In this document: positions 16,411 through 24,554 of the stretch, piece after piece
How the letters are laid out: the number at the start of each line of letters is the position of its first letter
Position numbering within the stretch: the first letter of the stretch is position 1
NCBI GenBank assembly: GCA_002862085.1
Contig: PKCK01000033.1
Coordinates: forward strand, 1 to 37,899
Reading direction: 5' to 3'
DNA length: 37,899 nt
DNA from: Planctomycetota bacterium
GTDB taxonomy: Bacteria; Planctomycetota; UBA1135; GCA-002686595
Notes under the pieces: model-generated
Seen by the model: the letters and a program-made list of their open reading frames with translations, nothing else
Told to the model about the DNA's origin: nothing
The model's database searches: none
Program-made: the position numbers and the translations under genes

Positions 16411-16754
16411 GTGTGGGATCGGGGTTGTGGCGGTGCGGATTCGCGCCAAAGCATAGCCCGCGGAGCTTGCTCGGCTCGGGCATCGTGCGGCCCGCGATCG
16501 CCTGTCCCCCCGGGAGACAGGGCCGGCGTCGGAGAGTCCCGTTCCAAGGATCGGTCCAGGTGCTCGCGGCGTGAGGTTCGGTGCGCGCGCGGGTAGGCCG
16601 TCGGCGCGGCCGACAGGCGCACGCGGCGGACCGCCACGACGAGGCGCTGCTTCGAATTCGCCGTGAGCCCCGCGACCGGGCGCGCGCCGGCGAGGCGCCG
16701 CGCGGTCTCCTCGTTCGTTCCGAGCGGGGAACTCGGCTCCGTGGACGCGGCCGC
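16411..16754. other. Intergenic region between histidine kinase and hemE
   Basis: I see no supportable gene in these 344 bases. It contains two small hairpins: CCTGTC/GACAGG (16501-16506 with 16516-16521) and GTCGGC/GCCGAC (16600-16605 with 16609-16614). Either could end the minus-strand kinase transcript. The hemE promoter should lie here; the candidate -10 TATGCT (minus strand) is at 16450-16455. Confidence 0.5.
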
Positions 16755-18050
16755 TCAGTCGGGCGGCTTCCTGATCCCGCTTCCCATGCGAGTGATGTCC
16801 GCGGTGACCGCGCGGTCCCCGGCCCAGTCACCCTCCGCCAGGAACGGCAGAGCGATCTCGACGACGCATCCGGTCTCACCGTCCTCGCGGTTGTACGCGC
16901 GGATCCGGCCCTGGTGGAGCTCGGTGACCTTGTGGGCGATCGCGAGGCCGAGTCCGGTGCCGCGGGAGCGCTCGCCCTCGCCCTGTTTGAAGGGCTGGAA
17001 GACCGTCTCGAGGATGTCCGCAGGCATACCCGGTCCCTGGTCCTTCACGCGGATGACGGCCCGCGGTCGGCCCTCGAGACCTTCCTTCCCGTCGGCGGCG
17101 GGCGCGCCCGTGACCGACACCTGGATGAGCCCACCCCGGGTCGAGAAGCGGATGGCGTTGCGGATCAGGTTCTCGACCGCGGACGACACGAGCTCGGGGT
17201 CGCCCCACGTGGGCGCGTCGAAGAACTCGAAGTCCTCCTCCGTGAGCTGCAGTTCGACGTGCACGTCGTGGGTCAACGCGAGCGCCGTCGAGCGACTGAC
17301 GGCCTCCACCAGGAGGTCCTGGAACCAGAACTCCTCGTTCTTCTGCAGGCGCTCCTCGTAGTCGATCCGCGCGAGCGTCAGGAAGCTCTCGACGATCTTC
17401 GCGAGGTGAGCCATCTGCTCCGCGATGTCGTCGATGAACTCCTCGAGCTCCGCCTGCGGCCGCTCCATGCGTCGCAGCCGCCGGGCCTCGGTCAGCACGA
17501 CCGCGATCGGCGTCTTCAGCTCGTGGCTGACGTTCGAGATGAAGCGCTCCTGCGCCTGATAGCCGGCCTCGATGCGGTCGAGGGCGCGGTTGAGCTCGCG
17601 CTTCGCGGCGTTGACCTCGGTGCCGACCTCCGGCACCGCGATACGGCTCTCCTCGATGCGTTCGGGCGCGACGTCCCGGGCCGATTCCGTGATCCGTCGG
17701 AGCGGCTCGACGGCCGCCCCGACGATGACCCAGGCCGCCGCCACGCCGCCCACGAGCGCGGCGAAGGTGGCCCCCAGGGTCACGCGGATCATCCAGTCGT
17801 AGTGCTCGTACTCACCGTCGAAGACGCGTCCGCCGTCGATGAGGATCAGCGCGGTGAGGATCGTCGCGAGGATCACGCCGAAGCTCAGGCTGAACCAGAT
17901 GGTCAGCTGAGCGCGGAGCGAGAGCGGTGAAAGCTCGTCCTCCTCCGGCGCAGGGACGCCCTCCGCGTCCGCGGGGCCCGCGCCGTCGGTGAGCGGCTCG
18001 TCGGCCTTCCTCACGGAAAGCGCGCCGCCGGTGTCGGGGCCGGTCGTCAA
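16755..18050 (-). CDS. Two-component sensor histidine kinase
   Basis: The 431-residue protein has an acidic, Pro-rich cytosolic N-terminus (1-42), a first membrane helix (about 50-71), only about 17 residues outside the membrane, a second helix (about 89-111), then a HAMP-like linker with VEPLRRITESARDV. The dimerisation domain carries His176 in SNVSHELKTPI. The ATPase domain shows the N box ENLIRNAIRFS, the G1 box VKDQGPGMP and the G2 box RGTGLGLAIAHKV. The tiny external loop means the signal is probably sensed in the membrane or through a partner. The start is uncertain: TTG at 18050 or GTG at 18014. It lies 16 bases after its response regulator. Confidence 0.93.
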   Translation of the reverse strand: MTTGPDTGGALSVRKADEPLTDGAGPADAEGVPAPEEDELSPLSLRAQLTIWFSLSFGVILATILTALILIDGGRVFDGEYEHYDWMIRVTLGATFAALVGGVAAAWVIVGAAVEPLRRITESARDVAPERIEESRIAVPEVGTEVNAAKRELNRALDRIEAGYQAQERFISNVSHELKTPIAVVLTEARRLRRMERPQAELEEFIDDIAEQMAHLAKIVESFLTLARIDYEERLQKNEEFWFQDLLVEAVSRSTALALTHDVHVELQLTEEDFEFFDAPTWGDPELVSSAVENLIRNAIRFSTRGGLIQVSVTGAPAADGKEGLEGRPRAVIRVKDQGPGMPADILETVFQPFKQGEGERSRGTGLGLAIAHKVTELHQGRIRAYNREDGETGCVVEIALPFLAEGDWAGDRAVTADITRMGSGIRKPPD

Positions 18051-18066
18051 GGGAGGCGCGTCCGAA

Positions 18067-18744
18067 TCAGGCGCCGGCTTGTCCGAAGCGGTAGCCCGTG
18101 CCGATCACCGTGTGGATCAGCTTCTCGGGGAAGGGCTTGTCGAGCTTGCGACGGAGGTTGGAGATGTAAACGTCGACGACGTTGCTGGTCGGCTCGTAGT
18201 TGATGTCCCACACCTCCTCGGTGATGACGCCCCGCGGCAACACCTGGTCGGGGTTGCGGATGAGGAACTCGAGGAGGGTGAACTCCTTCGCCGTCAGCTT
18301 GATGAGGGTCTCACCGCGACGCACTGTCCGCTTCGCGAGGTCCATCTCGCAGTCGCCGTACTTGAGCTTGGTGGACTCGCCGGCCGCGCCACGCCGGAGC
18401 AGGGCGCGCACGCGCGCGATGAGCTCGTCGACCTCGAAGGGCTTGGTCAGGTAGTCGTCCGCGCCCGAGTCGAGGCCAGCGACCTTTCGGGCGGTGCCGG
18501 ACAGGGCGGTGAGCATGAGGATGGGGGCCTTGATGCCCATCTTGCGCACGCTGCGGCACAGCTCGATGCCGTCCCGGTCGGGCAACATCAGATCGAGCAC
18601 GTAGAGGTCGTACGTGTCGGCCGCGGCCATCTTCTCGGCCTCCGCGCCGGTGCCGACCGTGTCGACGCCGTAGTCGAGTTCCCGGAGGGACTTCGCGACG
18701 GACTCGGCCATCTTCGGATTGTCTTCGACGACGAGGATGCGCAT
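18067..18744 (-). CDS. OmpR-family response regulator
   Basis: The 225-residue product is a standard DNA-binding response regulator, presumably phosphorylated by the adjacent kinase. The receiver domain (1-115) has the acidic pair in VVEDN, phospho-acceptor Asp51 in VLDLMLPD, Thr79 and Lys101 in YLTKPFE. The winged-helix domain (130-225) has LTAKEFTLLEFLIRN, SNVVDVYISNLRRKLD and HTVIGTGYRFG. The start is the ATG at 18744; the open frame upstream to 18963 has unlikely sequence. The target genes cannot be read from the sequence. Confidence 0.94.
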   Translation of the reverse strand: MRILVVEDNPKMAESVAKSLRELDYGVDTVGTGAEAEKMAAADTYDLYVLDLMLPDRDGIELCRSVRKMGIKAPILMLTALSGTARKVAGLDSGADDYLTKPFEVDELIARVRALLRRGAAGESTKLKYGDCEMDLAKRTVRRGETLIKLTAKEFTLLEFLIRNPDQVLPRGVITEEVWDINYEPTSNVVDVYISNLRRKLDKPFPEKLIHTVIGTGYRFGQAGA

Positions 18745-19391
18745 GGCGATTGAGTGGGGGGGCTCGCGCGAGGCACCCGGACGGGCGCTGAAGATCCCGG
18801 AGGAGAGCGGGTGGGATCCGGCGCTCACCTTGCATTCCGGACGCGATGGCGCCGTTCCTGCCCGGCAGAGAATATCGGGAACCAGCGTCAGGAGTCGCCC
18901 CCTGCTTCGCAGCACTGGTCCCGCGGACGGGCGGGTCCCGGCACGGCCTGGAGGCAGGGGCACCGGGCTCGAGCGCGAGGGCCGGAAGGTCCCGGCGCCC
19001 CGTTCGTCCCGGTCCGCCCCACGCCCGGGCGCTCGCTCCGCCGAGGGCTCGTCGACGGCGTCGGCTGGCGCCGCGCAGATCGGCGAGTCGCCCCTCGCGC
19101 CGCCCGCCTCGGGTGCGCGGCCCTCACGCTCCCCGACCTCGGAGGGGACGGCACGTCCGAGATCACCGTCGGCGTTCCCATCCGGCCTGACGGCGCAGCG
19201 GTCCTCGGCTCCTCGGGCGCGACGAGGAAGAGGCTCGCTCTCGAGCGCATGGACGGCGACGCTCAGGACATGCCCGCGCGAGGGTTTCGGGGGAATCCTG
19301 TCCGGAGGGCCGCGGCGGGCTCAGTTCGTGCTGTCGGTACCCCCAGGGGCCCGCTTCGAACTCCCCGAGCCACGCCAGCCCATCACATCCC
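18745..19391. other. Gene-poor region with one coding relic
   Basis: These 647 bases lie between the response-regulator start and a small plus-strand gene. Several long open frames exist on both strands, but their Arg/Pro/Ser/Gly-rich translations look like GC-driven shadows. The one exception is a short stretch near 19111-19270 with FG-GAP-like sequence, described separately. The promoter of the two-component pair should also be here; I could not identify it. Confidence 0.5.
19111..19270 (+). pseudogene. FG-GAP (integrin-type) repeat relic
   Basis: In the frame beginning at 19111 the translation includes LPDLGGDGTSEITVGVP followed by DGAAVLGSSGATRKRLALER. FG-GAP repeats have the pattern DlDGDGxxDxxVGxP followed by a strand like VfvfSGatGxlL, so both halves match in the right order and spacing. 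Upstream and downstream the same frame becomes Arg/Pro-rich and unlike protein, and I see no start codon with a ribosome binding site. I read this as the remains of a secreted FG-GAP protein. It could be chance in GC-rich DNA, but a match of this length is unlikely. Confidence 0.45.
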
Positions 19392-19781
19392 ATGTTCATC
19401 CGGGTTCTCTACATCGCCTCCACCGCCGTCGTCCTCGCCGGGATCGGCAGTGCCCGGGGTCGCGATCTCTTCTTCGTGAACGAGCGAAGCCCTTCCGTCG
19501 TCGCTCGTGCCGCTCTCCGGACGCCGATCACCCAGGGGGACGTCATGTGCGTCCTCGACGGCGCCTCGATGCCCGAGCTCGGTCCGACGTCCGCGCCCGA
19601 GATGGACTCCTCCCACGGCGCCGCGGACCAAGGCCTGCCGGGCGGTGCGGTGGACGCATGGGCGGCACCCCCCTGCATCGCCGAGGTCGACGCCCTCCCC
19701 CGCGGCCGCGACCGTCCCTTCGAGCCCGTGACCGGGATCCTCCCGGGCCGGATCATGTTCGGCGTGACCTTCGTGTCCTGA
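19392..19781 (+). CDS. Small secreted protein of unknown function
   Basis: I do not recognise this 129-residue product. It begins with a plausible signal peptide (MFIRVLYIASTAVVLAGIGS). The rest is Ala/Pro/Asp-rich with two cysteines (in DVMCVLDG and APPCIAEV) that could form a disulfide, and ends GRIMFGVTFVS. Codons end mostly in G or C, as in neighbouring real genes, which supports coding. No ribosome binding site is visible before the ATG. It stands alone between the relic region and a frameshifted minus-strand gene, so it could itself be the end of a decayed gene. Confidence 0.5.
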   Translation: MFIRVLYIASTAVVLAGIGSARGRDLFFVNERSPSVVARAALRTPITQGDVMCVLDGASMPELGPTSAPEMDSSHGAADQGLPGGAVDAWAAPPCIAEVDALPRGRDRPFEPVTGILPGRIMFGVTFVS

Positions 19782-19886
19782 CCCGTTCAGGCCGGGTGCG
19801 CGGGAGGGTGGAGAGCGAAGGCCTTCCCGCGCGCGGCATCGCCGCGGCAGCGTCTCGCGAAGTCGAGGCGCCGCCGCGGCTCCTGT

Positions 19887-20356
19887 TCAAACCGACTCGA
19901 CGAGCGAGCGCAGTCCGGCCTCGGTGGGCCGCATCGCCGCGAGAGCGACGAACGCCACGATCGGCGCGGCGAGCGCCCAGGTGATCCCGGTGACCAGCGC
20001 GACGACGCCGCCGAAGAGCCCCGCGCCTTCGATGATCCCCCAGGCGACCATGCACGCCGCGCTCACCTCGTCCCGTACCGACCCGGCCTCGAGCTGCTCG
20101 AGTGCTTCGTCGCGCTTCGTTGCGACGCGGCGGGCGATGGTGGTCTGCAGGAAGAGGGCCGAGAGGATCGCCAAGACGACCAGGACGATCGCGACGAGGA
20201 CGAGCACGCCGAGGGAAGGGCCTCGGTCCGCAGCCACGTCCGGTCCGAGGAACCCGCGACCGCCGCGAGGGGTACGAGGCCCGTCACGAGCCCGAGGTAG
20301 ATCACTCGCAGCGCGGTGAGCGATGGAGCGGATTGTTCGAGGTGCCAGCCGGTCAT
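19887..20356 (-). pseudogene. Frameshifted gene for a small multi-helix membrane protein
   Basis: Two overlapping frames together make one plausible protein. The first starts at the ATG at 20356 (MTGWHLEQSAPSLTALRVIY, then LGLVTGLVPLAAVAG) and stays sensible to about 20222. The second continues as SLGVLVLVAIVLVVLAILSA, an Arg/Lys/Glu-rich loop, then GLFGGVVALVTGITWALAAP and a stop at 19887. The switch needs one missing base near 20205-20225. Joined, it would be about 156 residues with four hydrophobic segments. I do not recognise the family. No slippery heptamer of the usual -1 frameshifting type is visible, so a base deletion or sequencing error is more likely than programmed frameshifting. 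It lies 28 bases downstream of the xylB stop on the same strand. Confidence 0.65.
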
Positions 20357-20384
20357 GGCGAGACCGCACGTCAGCGGCCCGCGT

Positions 20385-21848
20385 TCATTCGCGCCGGTGG
20401 CCGGCGGCCTCCACCTCGGCCGCGAATCGCGGCCGGAGGGCCGCGTAGGCCTCCGCGAGCGCGGGGGACGCCGTCACGGCCTCGCCTTCGCCGCCGCTTC
20501 GGGGGAGCGTTCCCGGATCCACGCCACGGGCCGCGGCCGCTGCCTGCGTCGCCGCGCCAAGGGCCGCCGTCTCGGTCTCCGCCATGGGCCGCACAGCTGC
20601 GCCGAAACAGGCGGCGAGGATCTCCGCCCACAGCGCGTTCCGCGCCGCGCCGCCCACGAGCCGGACCTCGGCGACGTCGAGCCCGAGGCCGCGCATGCGG
20701 TCGAGGCCGGACGCGAGGTTCATGGCGACGCCCTCGAGGGCAGCTCGATAGAGCACTCCCGCATCGAGGCCGTTCGCGCCGAGTCCCGTGAGCGTCCCGC
20801 GGGCGTTGGGCATGTTCGGGACCCGCTCGCCCACCAGGAAGGGCACGAAGGTCACGCCCTCTGCACCCGGGGGGACGGCGCGCGCGAGAGCGGTGAGCTC
20901 GTCGTGGCCGCGGCCCGTCAACTCACGAATCGCCTCGAGCGGCTCCGTGCAGTTCATCACGCAGAGGAGAGGCAGGTGACCGGGCTCGGCGGTTCCCGGC
21001 ACCACGCTCGACGCGCGGAAGTCCGCGATGAGCCCTTCCGGGTCGAGCAGGGGCGCGCCGGTGAAGGCGAAGACGGTGGCCGAGGTCCCGAGGCTGCACA
21101 CCACGACGCCGGGGCCCGTGGCGCCCGCGCCGATGGCGCTCATCATGTTGTCGCCGCCGCCCGCGGAGACGGGGATGTCCGCGGTGAGGCCCAGGCGCTG
21201 CGCCATGGGTTCGACGAGGCGCCCGGCGACGGCGCCGGTGGCGACGATCGGCGGCAGTTTCTCCGCGAGCCCGGGCGCGGTGCGCGCCACCGCATCCGCG
21301 TCGTAGCGACCCGTGCGCGGGTCGAGGTATCCCGTCCCCGACGCGTCGCCCGCCTCGGTGAAGAGGTCGTGGCAGAGGCAGGCGTTGATGAAGTCGTGGG
21401 GGAGGACCACGTGACGCGTGCGGGCCCACACATCGGGCTCGCGCTCCGCCACGTAGCGCAGCTTGGGCGCGGTGAAGCCGGCGGGGACGCTGCGCCCGAG
21501 CTCCGCGGAGAGCGCCGCCGCTTCCTCCGAGGTGGAGGTGTCGCACCACAGCTTCGCCGCGCGCACGACCTCGTACTGCTCGCCGAGGAGCACGGCGCCG
21601 TGCTGCTGCCCGGAGACGCCGATGCCGCGGATCTCTCCGCGGCGCTCCAGAGCGCCGACGGCCTCCACGACGGCCTCGAGCCACATCTCCGGCTGCTGCT
21701 CGGCGTGGCCCGGAGGGAGCCCCTCGATCAGGTCGTAGGAGATCTGACTCCGCTCCACCACGTCGCCTGTCTCCGCGTCGTAGACGAGCGCCTTCGTACT
21801 CTGGGTCCCGACGTCGAGGCCGAGGAAGAGCTCCGCGCCGGACGCCAT
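20385..21848 (-). CDS. xylB: Xylulokinase XylB (FGGY carbohydrate kinase)
   Basis: XylB phosphorylates D-xylulose to xylulose 5-phosphate, which enters the pentose phosphate pathway. The 487-residue product has the FGGY kinase N-terminal phosphate loop FLGLDVGTQSTKALVYD, the substrate region GVSGQQHGAVLL with LWCDTST, the SAGGGDNMMSAIGAG block carrying the usual catalytic Asp, and the C-terminal VRLVGGAARNALWAEI. The ATG at 21848 shares its A with the xylA stop (TGATG), so translation is coupled. The open frame upstream to 22307 is a shadow of xylA. Gene order xylA-xylB supports xylose over other FGGY substrates. Confidence 0.94.
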   Translation of the reverse strand: MASGAELFLGLDVGTQSTKALVYDAETGDVVERSQISYDLIEGLPPGHAEQQPEMWLEAVVEAVGALERRGEIRGIGVSGQQHGAVLLGEQYEVVRAAKLWCDTSTSEEAAALSAELGRSVPAGFTAPKLRYVAEREPDVWARTRHVVLPHDFINACLCHDLFTEAGDASGTGYLDPRTGRYDADAVARTAPGLAEKLPPIVATGAVAGRLVEPMAQRLGLTADIPVSAGGGDNMMSAIGAGATGPGVVVCSLGTSATVFAFTGAPLLDPEGLIADFRASSVVPGTAEPGHLPLLCVMNCTEPLEAIRELTGRGHDELTALARAVPPGAEGVTFVPFLVGERVPNMPNARGTLTGLGANGLDAGVLYRAALEGVAMNLASGLDRMRGLGLDVAEVRLVGGAARNALWAEILAACFGAAVRPMAETETAALGAATQAAAAARGVDPGTLPRSGGEGEAVTASPALAEAYAALRPRFAAEVEAAGHRRE

Positions 21849-23011
21849 CAGCGGGCGCCCATGAGGTGTTCGACGAGCAGCTGGTCGAGGCGTTCGTAGC
21901 CGAGACCCTCCGCGCCGACGGCGGCAGCGTCGATGTCGAGGTCGCGCAGGGCCGCCGCGCGCTCCGCGCTGTAGCCACCCGAGACGTCCACGAGCGCCGG
22001 CTTCTTGGTGGCCTCCAGGAGGCCCTTCACCTCGGGATCCGCGTCGAAGGCGCGGGCCCGCTCTGCGAGCAGCTCGTAGGTCCGCATGCAGCCCTTGGCG
22101 AACTCCCAGACGCCGTCGACGTCCTCCGTTCGGTAGGCGTGGGCGTCGAAGTGGCGCGGGCCCTCGTAGCGCGCTCCGCCGTTCGTCCCTTCGAGGAGAC
22201 GCACGAGCAGGAACGCCATCTTCAGGTCCTCGGAGCCGAAGCGCAGGTCCTGGTCGTAGCGGCCGATGCGCTGGGCGTTGAGGTCGATGTGGAAGAGCTT
22301 CCCGCACTCCATGGCCTGGGCGACGCCGTGCACGAAGTTGAGCCCCGCCATCGTCTCGTGGGCGACCTCCGGGTTCACGCCGACGCGGTCCGAGTGCTGG
22401 AGCGTCGAGATGAAGTGGAGCATGTGCCCGGTGGTCGACAGGTAGATGTCGCCGCGCGGCTCGTTGGGCTTCGCCTCGAGGGCGAAGCGCAGGTCGTAGC
22501 CCTGGTCGTCGCAGTAGCCGCAGAGGAAGTCGATCGCCTCACGGAAGTGGGCCAGCGCGTCCCGGCCGTCGCGGCACGCGTCGGTCTCCGTCCCCTCGCG
22601 CCCGCCCCAGAAGACGTAGGTCCTCGCGCCCAGCTCGACGCCCAGGTCGATGGCGTCCATGGTCTTGCGCAGGGCGAAGGCCCGCACGCGCGGGTCGTTC
22701 GAGGTGAAGGCGCCGTCCTTGAAGATCGGCTGGGAGAACAGGTTCGTCGTCGCCATGGGGCAGCTGACGCCGCTGTCGGCCATCGCCTTCTTGAAGTCCG
22801 CGACGATGCGATCCCGCTCGGCCGCGGAGCTCCCGAAGGGCACCAGGTCCTCGTCGTGCAGGTTCACCCCCCGCGCGCCGATCTCGCCCAGCTTCTGGAC
22901 GATGTGGCAGGGGTCCTGCACGGGGCGGACGGCGTGGCCGAAGGGATCGCGTCCGGGGTTGCCGACGGTCCACAGACCGAAGGAGAAGAGCGTCGAGTGA
23001 TCGTTCGTCAT
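21848..23011 (-). CDS. xylA: Xylose isomerase XylA (short, class I type)
   Basis: XylA converts D-xylose to D-xylulose using two divalent metal ions. At 387 residues it is the short form known from Streptomyces and related bacteria, without the N-terminal extension of class II enzymes. Visible active-site residues are His52 and Asp55 in [10 protein letters not shown], Glu179 and Lys181 in [11 protein letters not shown], Glu215 and His218 in [13 protein letters not shown], and Asp243, Asp253 and Asp255 in [19 protein letters not shown]. The N-terminal FSFGLWTVG is also typical. The ATG at 23011 has a GAGG about 10 bases before it. It heads a two-gene xylAB operon; no XylR regulator or xylose transporter is in the window. 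Confidence 0.97.
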   Translation of the reverse strand: MTNDHSTLFSFGLWTVGNPGRDPFGHAVRPVQDPCHIVQKLGEIGARGVNLHDEDLVPFGSSAAERDRIVADFKKAMADSGVSCPMATTNLFSQPIFKDGAFTSNDPRVRAFALRKTMDAIDLGVELGARTYVFWGGREGTETDACRDGRDALAHFREAIDFLCGYCDDQGYDLRFALEAKPNEPRGDIYLSTTGHMLHFISTLQHSDRVGVNPEVAHETMAGLNFVHGVAQAMECGKLFHIDLNAQRIGRYDQDLRFGSEDLKMAFLLVRLLEGTNGGARYEGPRHFDAHAYRTEDVDGVWEFAKGCMRTYELLAERARAFDADPEVKGLLEATKKPALVDVSGGYSAERAAALRDLDIDAAAVGAEGLGYERLDQLLVEHLMGAR

Positions 23012-23144
23012 GGGGAAGCCTCACCCAGAGGGTAGTCGCGCCCCCGGCGCCTGACGACGGGAAGGTGGCTGCGGCTCGGAACCGGCCCGCTCATGCCCGT
23101 TCCTCCTCGGAGCCGATGCGCGCCAGCCCGCGCGTCGCGCCCGC

Positions 23145-24554
23145 TCAGAACTGGAAGTAGATGAACGGCTGCTCGCCGAGGAGCAGGTAGCCCGCGAGCC
23201 CCGCGACGACCCCGGCGATGACCCCCGCGAGGACCGTCGGCATGCGGAGATAGACCCGGCGCGCCCAGGTATAGAAGCCCTCGGGCATGAAGTGCAGGGC
23301 GAGGCCGGCGGTCAGCGAGATCCAGGCGTAGTGGCTGATGTCGCCGAAGCCCTTGGCGTCACCGAACCGGAGGAGCATCCCGAAGAGCTCGCTCATGTCC
23401 TCCGCGCGGACGCAGATGTAGGTGATCGCGATGAACTGGCTCATCCACACCCACAGCAGGAAGCGGCGCAGCGGGCTCGTGGCGAAGGGCCGGCCCCAGG
23501 CGCGCTCCACGGTCCGCTCGAGGCACATCGCGATCCCCTGGATCGTGCCGAAGAGCGCCCACGGCCAGCTCGCGCCGTGCCAGAGCCCGATGAGGATCAT
23601 CGTCACCATCAGGTTGAACAGGACGCGCGGCTCGGCGCGCCTGGATCCACCGAGCGGGAAGTACACGTAGTCCTGCAGCCAAGAGGAGAGCGTGATGTGC
23701 CATCGGCGCCAGAACTCCCGCACGCTCAGGGCGCGGAAGGGCAGCTTGAAGTTCTCGGGCAGGTCGAAGCCGAAGAGGCGTGCGCTGCCGATGGCGATGT
23801 CCGAGTAGCCCGAGAAGTCGTAGTAGATCTGGACGAGGAACCCGTACAGCACGATGACGTGCATGACCGCCGAGTAACTCGCGGGGTCGGTGTAGACGGG
23901 GTCGATCAGGAACTTGCCGACGACGTCGGCGATCAGGACCTTCTTCCCGAGGCCGATCGCGATGCGGTAGAGCCCGTCGTGCAGCCTCTCGCGCGTGAAC
24001 CGCGGCGGCCGCTCCAGCTGGGGGAGGAAGTCCGCCGCCCGCACGATCGGACCGGCGACGAGCTGGGGGAAGAAGGCGACGAACAGCGCGAAGTCGAGCA
24101 GGTTCCGCGCCGGCTCCATGCGCCGCCGGTAGAGGTCGATCGTGTAGCTGAGCGTCTGGAACGTGTAGAAGGAGATGCCGACCGGCACGACGATGCCGAG
24201 GGTCTCCAGGGGGAACGAGAGCCCCACCGAGGCGAACAGTCTTCCGAGGTTCTCGACGCCGAAGTCGTAGTACTTGAAGAACCCGAGCAGGCCGAGGTTC
24301 ATCACCAAACTGACGAGCAGCGCGATGCGTCTCGTGCGCTCCGACTCCGAGCGGTGGATCAGCAGGCCGCACCTGTGGTCCAGCAGCGTGGAGAACCCGA
24401 TCAGCACCAGGAAGAGCGGGTCGAAGGCGCCGTAGAACACGTAGCTGGCGATCAGCATGATCGCGCTGCGCAGGTTCCGGCGGCGGTAGGTCAGCCAGAA
24501 GAGGCTGAACACCACGCTCAGGAAGACGCCGAAGGTGACGCTGTGGAAGTTCAC
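23145..24554 (-). CDS. MBOAT-family membrane O-acyltransferase (AlgI-like)
   Basis: The 469-residue, multi-pass membrane protein matches the AlgI/DltB-type MBOAT family, which passes acyl groups across the membrane to extracellular polymers. It has VPVGISFYTFQTLSYTIDLY (124-142), FFPQLVAGPIVRA, YYDFSGYSDIAIG, REFWRRWHITLSSWLQDYVY with His286, and LIGLWHGASW with the conserved His326. At least ten hydrophobic segments are present. The GTG start at 24554 overlaps the stop of the SGNH-type gene by 4 bases (GTGA). This pairing is the usual layout of exopolysaccharide O-acetylation modules. The polymer is unknown, since no polysaccharide synthase is nearby. Confidence 0.94.
   Translation of the reverse strand: MNFHSVTFGVFLSVVFSLFWLTYRRRNLRSAIMLIASYVFYGAFDPLFLVLIGFSTLLDHRCGLLIHRSESERTRRIALLVSLVMNLGLLGFFKYYDFGVENLGRLFASVGLSFPLETLGIVVPVGISFYTFQTLSYTIDLYRRRMEPARNLLDFALFVAFFPQLVAGPIVRAADFLPQLERPPRFTRERLHDGLYRIAIGLGKKVLIADVVGKFLIDPVYTDPASYSAVMHVIVLYGFLVQIYYDFSGYSDIAIGSARLFGFDLPENFKLPFRALSVREFWRRWHITLSSWLQDYVYFPLGGSRRAEPRVLFNLMVTMILIGLWHGASWPWALFGTIQGIAMCLERTVERAWGRPFATSPLRRFLLWVWMSQFIAITYICVRAEDMSELFGMLLRFGDAKGFGDISHYAWISLTAGLALHFMPEGFYTWARRVYLRMPTVLAGVIAGVVAGLAGYLLLGEQPFIYFQF

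Noticed and set aside
16407..16754. A minus-strand open frame continuing after the histidine kinase stop, with a protein-like phrase
   Set aside because: It has no ribosome binding site, quickly becomes Arg/Pro/Ser-rich, and in GC-rich DNA such frames are common. No family resemblance.
18754..19479. A 241-codon plus-strand open frame covering the FG-GAP-like stretch, read as an intact gene
   Set aside because: Outside the FG-GAP-like part the translation is Arg/Gly/Pro-rich and unlike protein, the start is weak, and the end runs into the next small gene. I kept only the relic.
20205..20230. Programmed -1 frameshifting in the split membrane-protein gene
   Set aside because: The junction sequence (GCCCTTCCCTCGG) has no usual slippery heptamer and no clear downstream stem. 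A one-base deletion or read error is simpler.
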